Assembly (NCBI GenBank): GCA_964584665.1
Contig: CAZPAO010000041.1
Span: 1 to 18,067, forward strand
Reading direction: 5' to 3'
DNA: 18,067 bases
DNA from: DASUBN01 sp964584665
GTDB taxonomy: Bacteria > Pseudomonadota > Gammaproteobacteria > Natronospirales > REEB76
Positions 9,501-14,606 of this stretch are shown piece by piece (the first letter of the stretch is position 1; every line of letters begins with the position of its first letter). A model generated the notes under the pieces. That model saw only the letters and a list, made by a program, of their open reading frames with translations. It made no database searches and was not told where the DNA came from. The position numbers and the translations under genes are program-made.

Positions 9501-10264
9501 GATACATCGGGGGTTCCTTCGGAGTCGAAGGCTCCACCGCAGGTACGGCATCGTATTTCGAGAAAGCCGCGGTTGAAGGTTTGGTAGGTGGCGCATTCAG
9601 CATGGCGGGCGGTGGTCGGTTCGGAGATGGGTTCCTGAGTGCTGCAGTGGGCAGCTTGGATGAGCCCTTGCTGAATGAGATCGGTAGCGCCGATACCTAT
9701 CACATGCTCGAACAGGCCATTGTGGCGGCTGCCATAGGTGGAAGCTTGAGTAGCCTCGCGGGCGGGAGCTTCGCGGATGGCGCCGTGACGGCAGCATTCC
9801 AGAATCTGTTTAATGCGCAGGAAGGCGGGAAAACAGATTCGGATGAAAGAGATGTCGAATTTATACCGAGCAATGACCCTGATAGCCTTTATCCTTATAA
9901 CGCATACGTTCTGGACGGTGACGGTAATGTAGTTGGCGGACCATATGCTGCATCAGTTTTGCCAGATGCAAATTACTGTGATTCTGGTTTGGCTTGCACA
10001 GTCCATAGCGGCACATATAGCTATGTCGCAGAACTTGGTGAGCATCGCTATGCTCTTAATAAGAAATATATGATGCTCTGGGTCGGCGATGCTCCTTCGG
10101 CAGATGGCAGTAGGACTCTCTCCGGGGTATGGGTTCATAAGGGAGGGTATAATGAGACCACTTCTGCAGGGTGTTTGACGGTCAGCCCAGCAGATTGGTC
10201 TAAATTTATTTCTAATTTTTCATGGCTGACACATGGACAGATTACTATCAGGCCAAATGAATAA
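3590..10264 (+). CDS. secreted SpvB/TcdB-RHS polymorphic toxin with L,D-transpeptidase-like C-terminal tip
   Basis: A 2224-residue protein; the ATG at 3590 has a strong ribosome site (AAGGGGAG) about 5 bases upstream. Domains in order: Sec signal peptide, cleaved near A42 (AWA); SpvB domain, about 45-300 (NYAIPIALPPG, GQLGVGWSLSGLSAVTR); FG-GAP/VCBS repeats with D-x-(D/N)GDG-x2-D calcium loops near residues 360, 411, 463, 602, 658 and 707, interrupted by 20 glycines plus Gln at 532-555; TcdB-like middle region, about 735-880 (YWGAKMDSQGRGFLGF); a proline-rich linker near 900; YD/RHS repeats, about 960-1780; RHS core ending DPTGY at 1899; Gly-rich pre-toxin ending FQNLFN at 2075; variable tip 2076-2224. 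In RHS proteins the repeats form a shell that encloses the tip, and cleavage occurs near the DPxG motif. The tip signature H2183...S2192-A-G-C2195 resembles L,D-transpeptidases, implying attack on peptidoglycan. The signal peptide sets it apart from PAAR/VgrG-loaded RHS effectors. Tip DNA is AT-richer than the body, suggesting transfer. Confidence 0.9.
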   Translation: MDWSTVRLFGLHLIRFTGFRARHALATTGFALALAIAPAAWATVPGSVAGAFSVDGTGTGNYAIPIALPPGVAGVQPDLKLIYSSRASDGQLGVGWSLSGLSAVTRCARFYDVDNINGGVQFDTNDRFCLDGQRVRSIGGDTYGASGTHYRTEIESYHDVVSLGVAGGGPLYFTIHDRAGLNYTYGNTTACILAASNGACVAWPVTQITDRHDNFISFTYVAVGTTEYKLSEIDYGNRNGTNVGKVQFSYSTGRPDKYYRYAGNTQTAATGTAALNATVRLSSIAVYDSDTTLVRKYSLSYTTSTTGRSLLGSVTQCSDSAGTNCLPATNFTWGQTPGGFQSTTASNTTVPANAADLVTGDFDGDGITDYMYVTSNTWKVLLGKRMLTGGAIINTGITLSSADQPQYAIVGDIDGDGCADMMVPLTATADRWQQYISDCNGHLTMVDNALHTFGSQTLHPMIIDLNGDGIQDLVFRSAGELYFILGTGAPFVGSSRVDTGLSLTDTQQLYPLNFFGNGHMQFYVTSDGTGVGGGGGGGGGGGGGGGGGGGGQQQQLQSQTLAVTATVAVSAGTILDWNSTAVSIVATSAAVPNLTPQSIVLLDINGDGLTDLVSFLCTGNQCGWYPYLNKGGSWVWNNNAFTFSDTMHDTRVAMTRVMDYDGDGQQDLVYPSPTGSNWVVLEGAGTDLAAATVNTGVLAVNPTSAMVVDYEGDGLPDLMYPDSTWKAYLRGAGKATDLLTQITDGLGRNTYIEYQPLNAVWTAVYGGPMDSSSAPNLDAPLVHNFLGPLYVVFQYGVDSATPGTATGSVINTQYAYWGAKMDSQGRGFLGFYQVQASNINSGIVTLNKTAQQTFPFTGMVTESDVYAVPGAIQTVDHTNILNRLQSKCYALPDGQQCDTTPPPPPAPPHAPSSSTLVDKTVYTLATHATSGTSNHSELVYIQNSTRTRRELGSSSTAYQTISTTYTYNGWGEALQVVATTTDSQAGDSLTVTTTNTYGADDTTSGNAHWALDRLTDSTVTQSYTYNSPTGPVTSSVTHESTFTYRGAASFSLSSETANANSTTPLTTTYAYDTFGNKISAVQTGSGIPTGGYTTSTAYDADGLYPVSTTNALGQITQYQYDARFGSQSKVTDPNGIAVTTTYDAFGRKLTQTGPRAAQTVAWDYEWCTSCRAPNAVFYSTETHGDGQLIRTQYDAAGRVVLTRHYGLGGTGLDTFTAYDPLGRAYMTSAPFQDNSGANTLPLCWTYTSYDILGRAIEVDAPAQGASCNGPSLTTVSNSYFSAAPSGQVYAVTTSSYNGLQSTVTDPRGNSATRTDDAFAKTWAVQDSIGGTATYGYDAFGNTKDVWIQGADGMTSHTHMTYDVRGFKTSMDDQDMGHWTYAYDALGRLTGQTNANSQSVSLSYDALGRLVQRVEPEGTTTWTYDTAANGIGKLASVTAPGGYSASYTYNTYGQSDQSTVIPGTGAASYVLDRNYDTLGRLATLVYPSFNVAGTAYGLSVGYCYDDTGHLTTVFDRSTGQTCTGGVSQYYWQATAADERDNVTADNLGASPGVLPLAEVRTFDDATGRVTGIGVAGDTTLEDQAYTWDLDGNFTGRTDGLNSASEVVHYDAMNRMKSSTLTVGTVANGQENYAYDSMGNLRQRGSVAQSYVYQEDGTPGVGPHTLQSVSVGGTPVSLTYDNDGNVTVEGTRGLTWASYDKPSFIADSASGISEQFMYGPDRELYQEVASQGGHSITTTHLWGLVDIADDSASGETIRLSITAGSLVIAQQVLAGSAPGTTLYLLHDAMGSVIQQAYVNAGAWVGTNAVAYGPWGDSRDVSTGGANTLAFINLAGMANLGFTGQTNLSLGLVHMGGRVYDPAIGRFLSADPNVQYPLSPQSYNRYVYVNNNPLSYTDPTGYMSLGDIVETIVIIYIAYETGYYADGWAGGGVGGATVGGMAGGATAGYLSTPGTPDDRLKGAGEGGLEGGAFGYIGGSFGVEGSTAGTASYFEKAAVEGLVGGAFSMAGGGRFGDGFLSAAVGSLDEPLLNEIGSADTYHMLEQAIVAAAIGGSLSSLAGGSFADGAVTAAFQNLFNAQEGGKTDSDERDVEFIPSNDPDSLYPYNAYVLDGDGNVVGGPYAASVLPDANYCDSGLACTVHSGTYSYVAELGEHRYALNKKYMMLWVGDAPSADGSRTLSGVWVHKGGYNETTSAGCLTVSPADWSKFISNFSWLTHGQITIRPNE
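5183..5242 (+). repeat. run of 20 glycine codons inside the toxin gene
   Basis: Twenty consecutive Gly codons use all four synonyms in irregular order and are followed by CAA CAG CAG CAA and a Leu-Gln-Ser-Gln tail. It falls between the third and fourth FG-GAP calcium loops, so it probably forms a flexible linker. The coding strand has many closely spaced G runs and could form a G-quadruplex. Confidence 0.9.
8975..9286 (+). repeat. RHS core direct repeat, copy 1 (inside the full-length toxin gene)
   Basis: These 104 codons match 12629-12940. The encoded protein is identical from NAGAWVG to DPTGY, while the DNA differs at 29 positions by direct comparison, every one synonymous. Only two of the differences fall in the first 40 codons. 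The repeat marks the conserved RHS core used as a recombination platform. Confidence 0.95.
9287..9814 (+). other. pre-toxin (glycine-rich) module of the toxin
   Basis: Residues 1900-2075, rich in Gly and Ala with glycine-zipper-like stretches (GGGVGGATVGGMAGGATAG). It contains a segment shared with the orphan copy (GSTAGTASYFEKAAVEGL) and ends in FQNLFN. Similar Gly/Ala stretches ending in AF-x3-FN precede toxin tips in many RHS and contact-dependent toxins. A role in tip release or membrane passage is inference. Confidence 0.65.
9815..10264 (+). other. C-terminal toxin tip 1, L,D-transpeptidase-like
   Basis: Residues 2076-2224. After an acidic linker the fold starts at LYPYNAYVLDGDGNVVGGPY. 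It ends with VWVHKGG, TTSAGC (H2183, S2192, C2195) and a following DWSKF. The His followed about 12 residues later by S-x-G-C is the catalytic signature of YkuD-type L,D-transpeptidases, including short interbacterial effectors such as Tlde1. The spacing is shorter than in housekeeping enzymes. Alternative: a related DUF5675-like or phage-type domain with the same H...GC arrangement. The sequence here is AT-richer than the toxin body. Confidence 0.6.
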
Positions 10265-10279
10265 CAGGGATAAATAACC

Positions 10280-10828
10280 ATGGATAGAAACATCTTTGGA
10301 AGAATTGGGTTTATGGCTGTGTTTTGCGCCGTTTTATCTTTTTCTGGCGCAGCTTGTTCCAATGATTTGGCCAAGACAGATAGCCATGATCCACAGAAAA
10401 TCATGGATGATTTTCAGTTTGGAGTTTTGAAATTAGGTTTAAAAGAAAAAGATTTCAATTCTGTTTTTGAGGATGTAGATCATTTTCCTTCAGGCAAGGC
10501 AGGGAACTGTGCGGTTTATGATTTAGCCGGCAATAAGCTCAAAGACATCTATCCGTGGATCACGACGAACATAGTCGAACTTACATTCTCCCCTAGCCCG
10601 GGTGGGCAAGATGGATTACTGACCCAGATATCAATTGGGCTGTCGTCTTCAGATGAAGCTCAGGTTTTAGTAAAGAGATATACAAGGATTTTTGGGCTTC
10701 CCAAAGCTTCGGCGAAGAATATCCAGGAATGGCAATTGGGCAACGGGATTATTCTTCGCGTGAGCACGTATCATGATCATAGCGCCGTATTTATTTCTCC
10801 AAATATTGAAGCATGTATCGGCGGCTAA
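10280..10828 (+). CDS. putative immunity lipoprotein for toxin tip 1
   Basis: A 182-residue protein that starts 15 bases after the toxin stop, behind an AGGGA site. The N-terminus has a hydrophobic stretch (FMAVFCAVLSFSG) ending GAAC, a slightly non-canonical lipobox (Cys26). The mature part begins FQFGVLKLGLKEKDFNSVFEDV and holds no catalytic motif I recognise. Position directly after a variable tip, small size, low GC and export to the periplasm are the usual marks of an immunity protein against a periplasm-acting toxin. The family is not recognised. A terminator-like hairpin follows at 10870. Confidence 0.72.
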   Translation: MDRNIFGRIGFMAVFCAVLSFSGAACSNDLAKTDSHDPQKIMDDFQFGVLKLGLKEKDFNSVFEDVDHFPSGKAGNCAVYDLAGNKLKDIYPWITTNIVELTFSPSPGGQDGLLTQISIGLSSSDEAQVLVKRYTRIFGLPKASAKNIQEWQLGNGIILRVSTYHDHSAVFISPNIEACIGG

Positions 10829-10869
10829 ACAAGATATTGGTTAGGCTGGCTATGGCATTATGGATAGAA

Positions 10870-10898
10870 ATGGGCGCTTCGGCGTCCGTTTCATTTTA
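10870..10898 (+). terminator. rho-independent terminator with UUCG loop, after immunity gene 1
   Basis: An 8-pair stem ATGGGCGC / GCGTCCGT (with G-T wobbles) closes a TTCG tetraloop and is followed by TTTCATTTT. It ends the toxin-immunity transcript and forms the first part of repeat copy C1. Confidence 0.7.
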
Positions 10899-10947
10899 GG
10901 ATTGAGCAAAATCGCGGATTTTGCGCCTGATGTAAGGCGCAGCAGCT
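10870..10947 (+). repeat. cassette-boundary repeat, copy C1
   Basis: A composite of the UUCG terminator, then ATTGAGC, the hairpin AAAATC-GCG-GATTTT (10908-10922) and the hairpin GCGCCT-GATGTA-AGGCGC (10923-10940). The same order recurs at 12426-12520; the hairpin part recurs at 11625-11690. Confidence 0.85.
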
Positions 10948-11036
10948 GTATCCCAACATTTCTCTGGGAAATTTGTCTGTGATGCAAATGGATGCAAGAT
11001 AGACCAATGACCTCAATGGAATTTGATGGAGGAAAT

Positions 11037-11600
11037 ATGAAACGCAAAGGATTGTCTTACATCGCCGCTTTTTGCGCGTGCTTACTCCCTTTGATGGCAA
11101 GCTGTGATCAGAGGGCGGATGAGACACAAGAGATAATCTTGGCGTCCGATAATTTCCAGCCCACTTCTCTTTTTTTCATCCATTTTCTTGACGGGATGAT
11201 ACCGATTCCCAATAGATATCATCTCAATGCGGACTCCAGTCGACCGAATTACGATTGGGAGTTTGTAAGCCCCACGGCGACGTCAAGCAAGCATCGAATA
11301 GCGCCTGATCAGTGGCTTACTGGCGAAATAACTATGGGTGGTATCGATCGGTTACCAACCGATCTGCAACTTCCTTCAGATGCTCCTGCCGCAAAATTCG
11401 ACTGTTATGGCCTATCAATTGAGATAAGAAATACAAAAATCCAAGATGTCCATTACGTGCTTTTCTTGAAAGATAAAAGATACCTATCCGTATTCGACCA
11501 CAACGACGATCTGTGGAAAGCGATGTTACTCGTCTATGGAAGATCGACTGGACATCAAGATGTATGCTCTCAAATTAATAGTATTTCTCCTCATCCATAA
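11037..11600 (+). CDS. stand-alone exported lipoprotein, orphan-immunity candidate
   Basis: A 187-residue protein with a clear start: GGAGG lies 6 bases before the ATG at 11037. The signal MKRKGLSYIAAFCACLLPLMASC ends in a plausible lipobox, MASC. The mature part contains FFIHFLDGMIPIPNRYHLN, YDWEFVSPTATSS and a C-terminal pair of cysteines (AKFDCYGLSIEIR and QDVCSQIN). I do not recognise the family. No toxin gene lies just upstream; repeat C1 occupies the gap. The AT-rich composition and the setting between boundary repeats suggest an immunity gene left from a lost cassette, or one kept to protect against relatives. Confidence 0.65.
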   Translation: MKRKGLSYIAAFCACLLPLMASCDQRADETQEIILASDNFQPTSLFFIHFLDGMIPIPNRYHLNADSSRPNYDWEFVSPTATSSKHRIAPDQWLTGEITMGGIDRLPTDLQLPSDAPAAKFDCYGLSIEIRNTKIQDVHYVLFLKDKRYLSVFDHNDDLWKAMLLVYGRSTGHQDVCSQINSISPHP

Positions 11601-11624
11601 TCTCGTCGAAGATTAGTCAAGATA

Positions 11625-11690
11625 CTGAGCAGAAAATCGCGAATTTTGCGCCTGATGCAAGGCGCGGTGAGCGCGAGCAGCGCAGTTGCC
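11625..11690 (+). repeat. cassette-boundary repeat, copy C2 (lacks the terminator part)
   Basis: It carries AAAATC-GCG-AATTTT (one arm mismatch) at 11633-11647 and the intact hairpin GCGCCT-GATGCA-AGGCGC at 11648-11665, then a GAGCGCGAGCAGCGCAGTTG tail shared with C3. The UUCG terminator half is absent, so the genes on either side may be read through. Confidence 0.8.
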
Positions 11691-11697
11691 CAGCCGG

Positions 11698-12345
11698 ATG
11701 GATGCGATACTGATGAATATACTAGCAAGTCTCTTTTCAATACTGGTTGTCTCGGCGCCTGGCCATGTTCCGTGTGGGGGCGGCACTGCAGGAAATTCCG
11801 TTAGCATTCAATGGAGCGAAAATAAAATAATTACACTCCCTAATTGCGCTTTAATTGAGCTTCGTCATGAGGCTGATGCTGGTGGGAAATCTGATTCAGC
11901 GAAGGTTTATTTCAGAGAATCTGAGGCTTCTGAGCGGCGCTATCTTTTTACAGTCGAGCGATCTGGCACCATTTACTGGGATGACAAGGCGGCAAGATTG
12001 CTTGTTCAGGATCGAGTTGGCGCGAATGAATACAGATTATTGTTTTTTGATCTTTCCAAGCTTGCGATAAATGCGGAGCCGGCGAAGATAAATGAAGACA
12101 TCCTTAAGCAGATGAAGCAGTCGCTCAAGGATGGCGAGAGCATCGTTCAGTATTGGCCTGCATTCGTTGCGTGGTCACACGACACCGCCATCGTGCTAGT
12201 AGACTCAGCAATCGGACATCAAGCTGGCGGCAGTTTGGCGTCTCACTGCGAGGGATATGTTGTTTCCACTGCGGATGAGCACATCGTTACAAGATTGTCA
12301 CAAAATGACCTTCAAACTAAATACGATGCTCGTTGTCCAAACTGA
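11698..12345 (+). CDS. stand-alone exported protein, orphan-immunity candidate
   Basis: A 215-residue protein from the ATG at 11698; 11713 is an alternative that begins directly at the hydrophobic segment MNILASLFSILVVSAPG. A signal peptide is likely. The mature region starts at GNSVSIQWSENKIITLPNCALIELRHEADAG and contains SAKVYFRESE, a YLFTVERSGTIYWDDKAARLLVQDR beta-hairpin and an AFVAWSHDTAIVLVDS segment near the C-terminus. Two Cys are near the ends (SHCEGY, DARCPN) and might pair. The family is not recognised. It sits between repeats C2 and C3 with no toxin next to it, like the preceding gene. Confidence 0.6.
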   Translation: MDAILMNILASLFSILVVSAPGHVPCGGGTAGNSVSIQWSENKIITLPNCALIELRHEADAGGKSDSAKVYFRESEASERRYLFTVERSGTIYWDDKAARLLVQDRVGANEYRLLFFDLSKLAINAEPAKINEDILKQMKQSLKDGESIVQYWPAFVAWSHDTAIVLVDSAIGHQAGGSLASHCEGYVVSTADEHIVTRLSQNDLQTKYDARCPN

Positions 12346-12425
12346 GTATCTCTGAGTAGCGTGCTTTCTTGTTAGATGCGGCGACTAGCAGGCATTGACG
12401 AGAAGCATCCATTCCAGGACTAGAG

Positions 12426-12454
12426 ACGGGCGCTTCGGCGCTCGTTTCATTTTA
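12426..12454 (+). terminator. rho-independent terminator with UUCG loop, copy 2
   Basis: The stem ACGGGCGC / GCGCTCGT, 8 pairs with one wobble, closes a C(UUCG)G tetraloop and is followed by TTTCATTTT. It lies about 80 bases after the preceding stop and upstream of the orphan RHS copy. Confidence 0.75.
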
Positions 12455-12520
12455 GGCATTGAGCAAAATCGCGGATTTTGCGCCTGATGCAAGGCATGTC
12501 GAGCGTGAGCAGCGCAGTTG
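12426..12520 (+). repeat. cassette-boundary repeat, copy C3
   Basis: The longest copy: terminator, the perfect hairpin AAAATC-GCG-GATTTT (12465-12479), then GCGCCT-GATGCA whose right arm has decayed (AGGCAT), then the GAGC-rich tail. The gap 12346-12628 otherwise holds no gene. From 12591 it reads as decayed RHS core that has lost one base relative to the intact gene, shifting the frame. Confidence 0.85.
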
Positions 12521-12628
12521 GCTCTTGTGGCCAATGAGCACGCGCAGCGCGAGGCAGCAACGCCGCAGCAGGGCAAAAGACGCATTTTGACTGCATGATG
12601 CCTTGGGGAGTGTCATTAGCAGGCGTAT

Positions 12629-12940
12629 GTGAATGCCGGTGCCTGGGTCGGCACCAACGCCGTGGCCTACGGGCCCTGGGGCGATTCGCGTGACGTGAGC
12701 ACGGGCGGCGCCAATACGCTTGCCTTCATCAACCTCGCCGGCATGGCGAACTTAGGCTTCACCGGCCAGACCAACCTGAGCTTAGGGCTCGTGCACATGG
12801 GCGGTCGCGTGTATGACCCGGCCATCGGCCGGTTCCTGAGCGCGGACCCCAACGTTCAGTATCCGCTCTCGCCCCAGAGCTACAACCGGTACGTGTACGT
12901 CAATAACAACCCGTTGTCGTATACGGATCCGACGGGGTAT
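12629..12940 (+). repeat. RHS core direct repeat, copy 2 (orphan)
   Basis: The counterpart of 8975-9286: 104 codons, identical protein, 29 synonymous base differences. Homology extends about 38 bases further upstream (to 12591) but with five substitutions and a one-base deletion that puts that part out of frame. Confidence 0.95.
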
Positions 12941-13954
12941 TTGAGTTTCGGGCAAGTGGTCGAGATTGTAGCGATCGTCGTTCTCTCCGTGGTTACGGCG
13001 GGCGCCGCTGCTGCTGCATATGCTGCCGCTGCCGGTGTCGCCGTTGGTTCTACAGCCGCGCTTGCTGTGGGGGTACTCGCAGGGGGTGCCGTAGCAGGAT
13101 TCTTAAGCACGCCAGGCAATTTGGGAGACAGGCTGGGTGGAGCATTAGCCGGAGCCTGTACCGCCGGTGTGTTTAACTACATTGGCACGGCTTTTGGAGT
13201 CGCGGGCTCTACAGCTGGGACCGCTTCATATTTTGAGAAAGCGGCTGTGGAAGGCTTGGCTGGCGGTGCATTCAGTGTGGCGGGAGGCGGACGATTTGGG
13301 GACGGATTCCTGGGCGCTGCCGTAGGCAGTTTGGATGCGCCGCTGCTGGGTGCGATTGGCACGAAAGATGTCTACGCGAGAGTGGAGCAAGCCATGGTCG
13401 CGGCAGCTATTGGCGGTAGCGTGAGTAGCATCTCGGGTGGTAGTTTTGAGGATGGAGCCGAGACAGCGGCTTTCCAGAATCTATTTAATGACCAAACCCA
13501 TGAAGGCAGTGATGACGCTGCGGGCAAGAGAGAGGCGCTCGCCGAAGATGCAGAGGCTGATCTTGCCGACGGAGTAACGGACTACAATTACGATGATCCG
13601 CAAGGGGTGTTGCCGGCCAGATCTTACAAGTGCAATTTGTACGTTCATGACGACTTAGAAGATGTCGATATTCCGGCGCCTATGTATGCTCCACATAGTA
13701 AATTCCCGCTTCAAGCTGGCGGGTGGGCAAATGCAGCTAGCATTACCGGTTTTCAGAAAGTTACTATCCCCCAGCGCGGTGATATCGTTGCTTGGGCCAA
13801 CGATTCCGGGGATGCTACAGGGCATGTCGGTATCGTCGTTGACCCCCAGAAGCGACTAACTATCTCTGCAGGCAAGGCGGGTATTGTCGAAAATCATTTT
13901 GGTTTTATAACAGGGCAGAATTACGTCTATTGGCGATACGTAGGGACGCAGTAA
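12629..13954 (+). CDS. orphan RHS core and pre-toxin with NlpC/P60-CHAP-like toxin tip (N-terminally truncated)
   Basis: The frame opens at a GTG with no evident ribosome site and encodes 441 residues. Residues 1-104 are the RHS core, identical in protein to the full-length toxin and ending DPTGY. Residues 105-287 form an Ala/Gly-rich pre-toxin with membrane-like stretches, also ending FQNLFN. The tip (288-441) is unrelated to tip 1. It has YKCNLYVHDD (C335), WANAASITGFQKV, PQRGDIVAW and GHVGIVV (H399), the Cys/His layout of papain-like NlpC/P60 or CHAP peptidoglycan amidases and endopeptidases. The upstream core is frameshifted by one base, and there is no SpvB, signal or repeat region. The frame is therefore probably a silent cassette that could replace tip 1 by recombination, rather than a working gene. 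The tip reading frame is intact. Confidence 0.75.
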   Translation: MNAGAWVGTNAVAYGPWGDSRDVSTGGANTLAFINLAGMANLGFTGQTNLSLGLVHMGGRVYDPAIGRFLSADPNVQYPLSPQSYNRYVYVNNNPLSYTDPTGYLSFGQVVEIVAIVVLSVVTAGAAAAAYAAAAGVAVGSTAALAVGVLAGGAVAGFLSTPGNLGDRLGGALAGACTAGVFNYIGTAFGVAGSTAGTASYFEKAAVEGLAGGAFSVAGGGRFGDGFLGAAVGSLDAPLLGAIGTKDVYARVEQAMVAAAIGGSVSSISGGSFEDGAETAAFQNLFNDQTHEGSDDAAGKREALAEDAEADLADGVTDYNYDDPQGVLPARSYKCNLYVHDDLEDVDIPAPMYAPHSKFPLQAGGWANAASITGFQKVTIPQRGDIVAWANDSGDATGHVGIVVDPQKRLTISAGKAGIVENHFGFITGQNYVYWRYVGTQ

Positions 13955-13976
13955 TTATTATTACTAGGATGTGAAC

Positions 13977-14606
13977 ATGAATATTTGGCACCGTCTGGGA
14001 TTATTTGCGGTAGTGTTGCCGTTGATTGCGGTTTGGTCATGCACATCTAATGGGGATGTCGCTAATGCAAAGACTCTAAAAATTGAATTGATCTCCATTT
14101 CTCAAGATGCCCCTGATTGGTCAGAGAATGACCCGGAACCATATAAATTAGCGACTCAAAAGCAATTCGAAGAGATACGAAATAGCCCTTGTAGCTATCT
14201 GAAAGCATCCGAGGAGTTGCTTTCTACGAGTCAGCTGACACCTAAACAACAGTTGATCCTGCCGTATGTACTTATGAAGCTCCCATTGAGGGGATATCTG
14301 GATTGGATGAGTTTCTCCCTAGGGATATACAAGAAAGGTTTGGTCTCCGCAGATTTCCTGGATGTCGTAGTTTTCCCTGATCCGGATCAAAGACGAGATG
14401 TGTATTTTGCTTCTGATGAGAAAGCCATAACTGGTTTTTATTCGGCATTCCCAAATGAAGTGAGCGGCATAGCTTCGAATAAGGATGATTGGTCTGCAAT
14501 GTCCCTAAAAGTGGCAAACGGACAACGGGGCCGCGAGCTAATTCCTTATATGAAAGGTTACGGGATCGAGACCCCAGTCATCGATATGAAGTCTTCATGC
14601 AAGTGA
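13977..14606 (+). CDS. putative immunity lipoprotein for the orphan amidase-like tip
   Basis: A 209-residue protein that starts 22 bases after the orphan toxin stop; an AGGA lies about 8 bases before the ATG. The signal MNIWHRLGLFAVVLPLIAVWSC ends in a lipobox-like VWSC. The mature part includes LKIELISISQDAPDW, a helical KQFEEIRNSPCSYLKASEELL and a DWMSFSLGIYKKGL segment. No known domain is recognised. Position after an amidase-like tip, periplasmic address and AT-rich DNA support an immunity role. Confidence 0.65.
   Translation: MNIWHRLGLFAVVLPLIAVWSCTSNGDVANAKTLKIELISISQDAPDWSENDPEPYKLATQKQFEEIRNSPCSYLKASEELLSTSQLTPKQQLILPYVLMKLPLRGYLDWMSFSLGIYKKGLVSADFLDVVVFPDPDQRRDVYFASDEKAITGFYSAFPNEVSGIASNKDDWSAMSLKVANGQRGRELIPYMKGYGIETPVIDMKSSCK

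Noticed and set aside
3590..10264. Insecticidal Tc toxin B/C subunit pair as the identity of the big gene
   Set aside because: SpvB, FG-GAP and TcdB-like regions match, but B and C parts are in one protein with a signal peptide, no A-subunit gene is present, and an immunity-like gene follows, which fits an antibacterial polymorphic toxin better.
10850..12585. Conserved antisense peptide (ALHQAQNPRF type) in three short minus frames
   Set aside because: The similarity follows from the DNA repeat copies C1-C3 and its terminator hairpin, not from a coding gene.
12346..12628. Possible small gene between 12345 and the orphan core
   Set aside because: Only the terminator, repeat C3 and a frameshifted scrap of RHS core are seen; no open frame with a ribosome site.
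12629..13954. Independent functional short RHS gene
   Set aside because: It opens at a GTG with no ribosome site, in the middle of a core domain, and the homologous DNA upstream continues out of frame; a truncated cassette explains this better.
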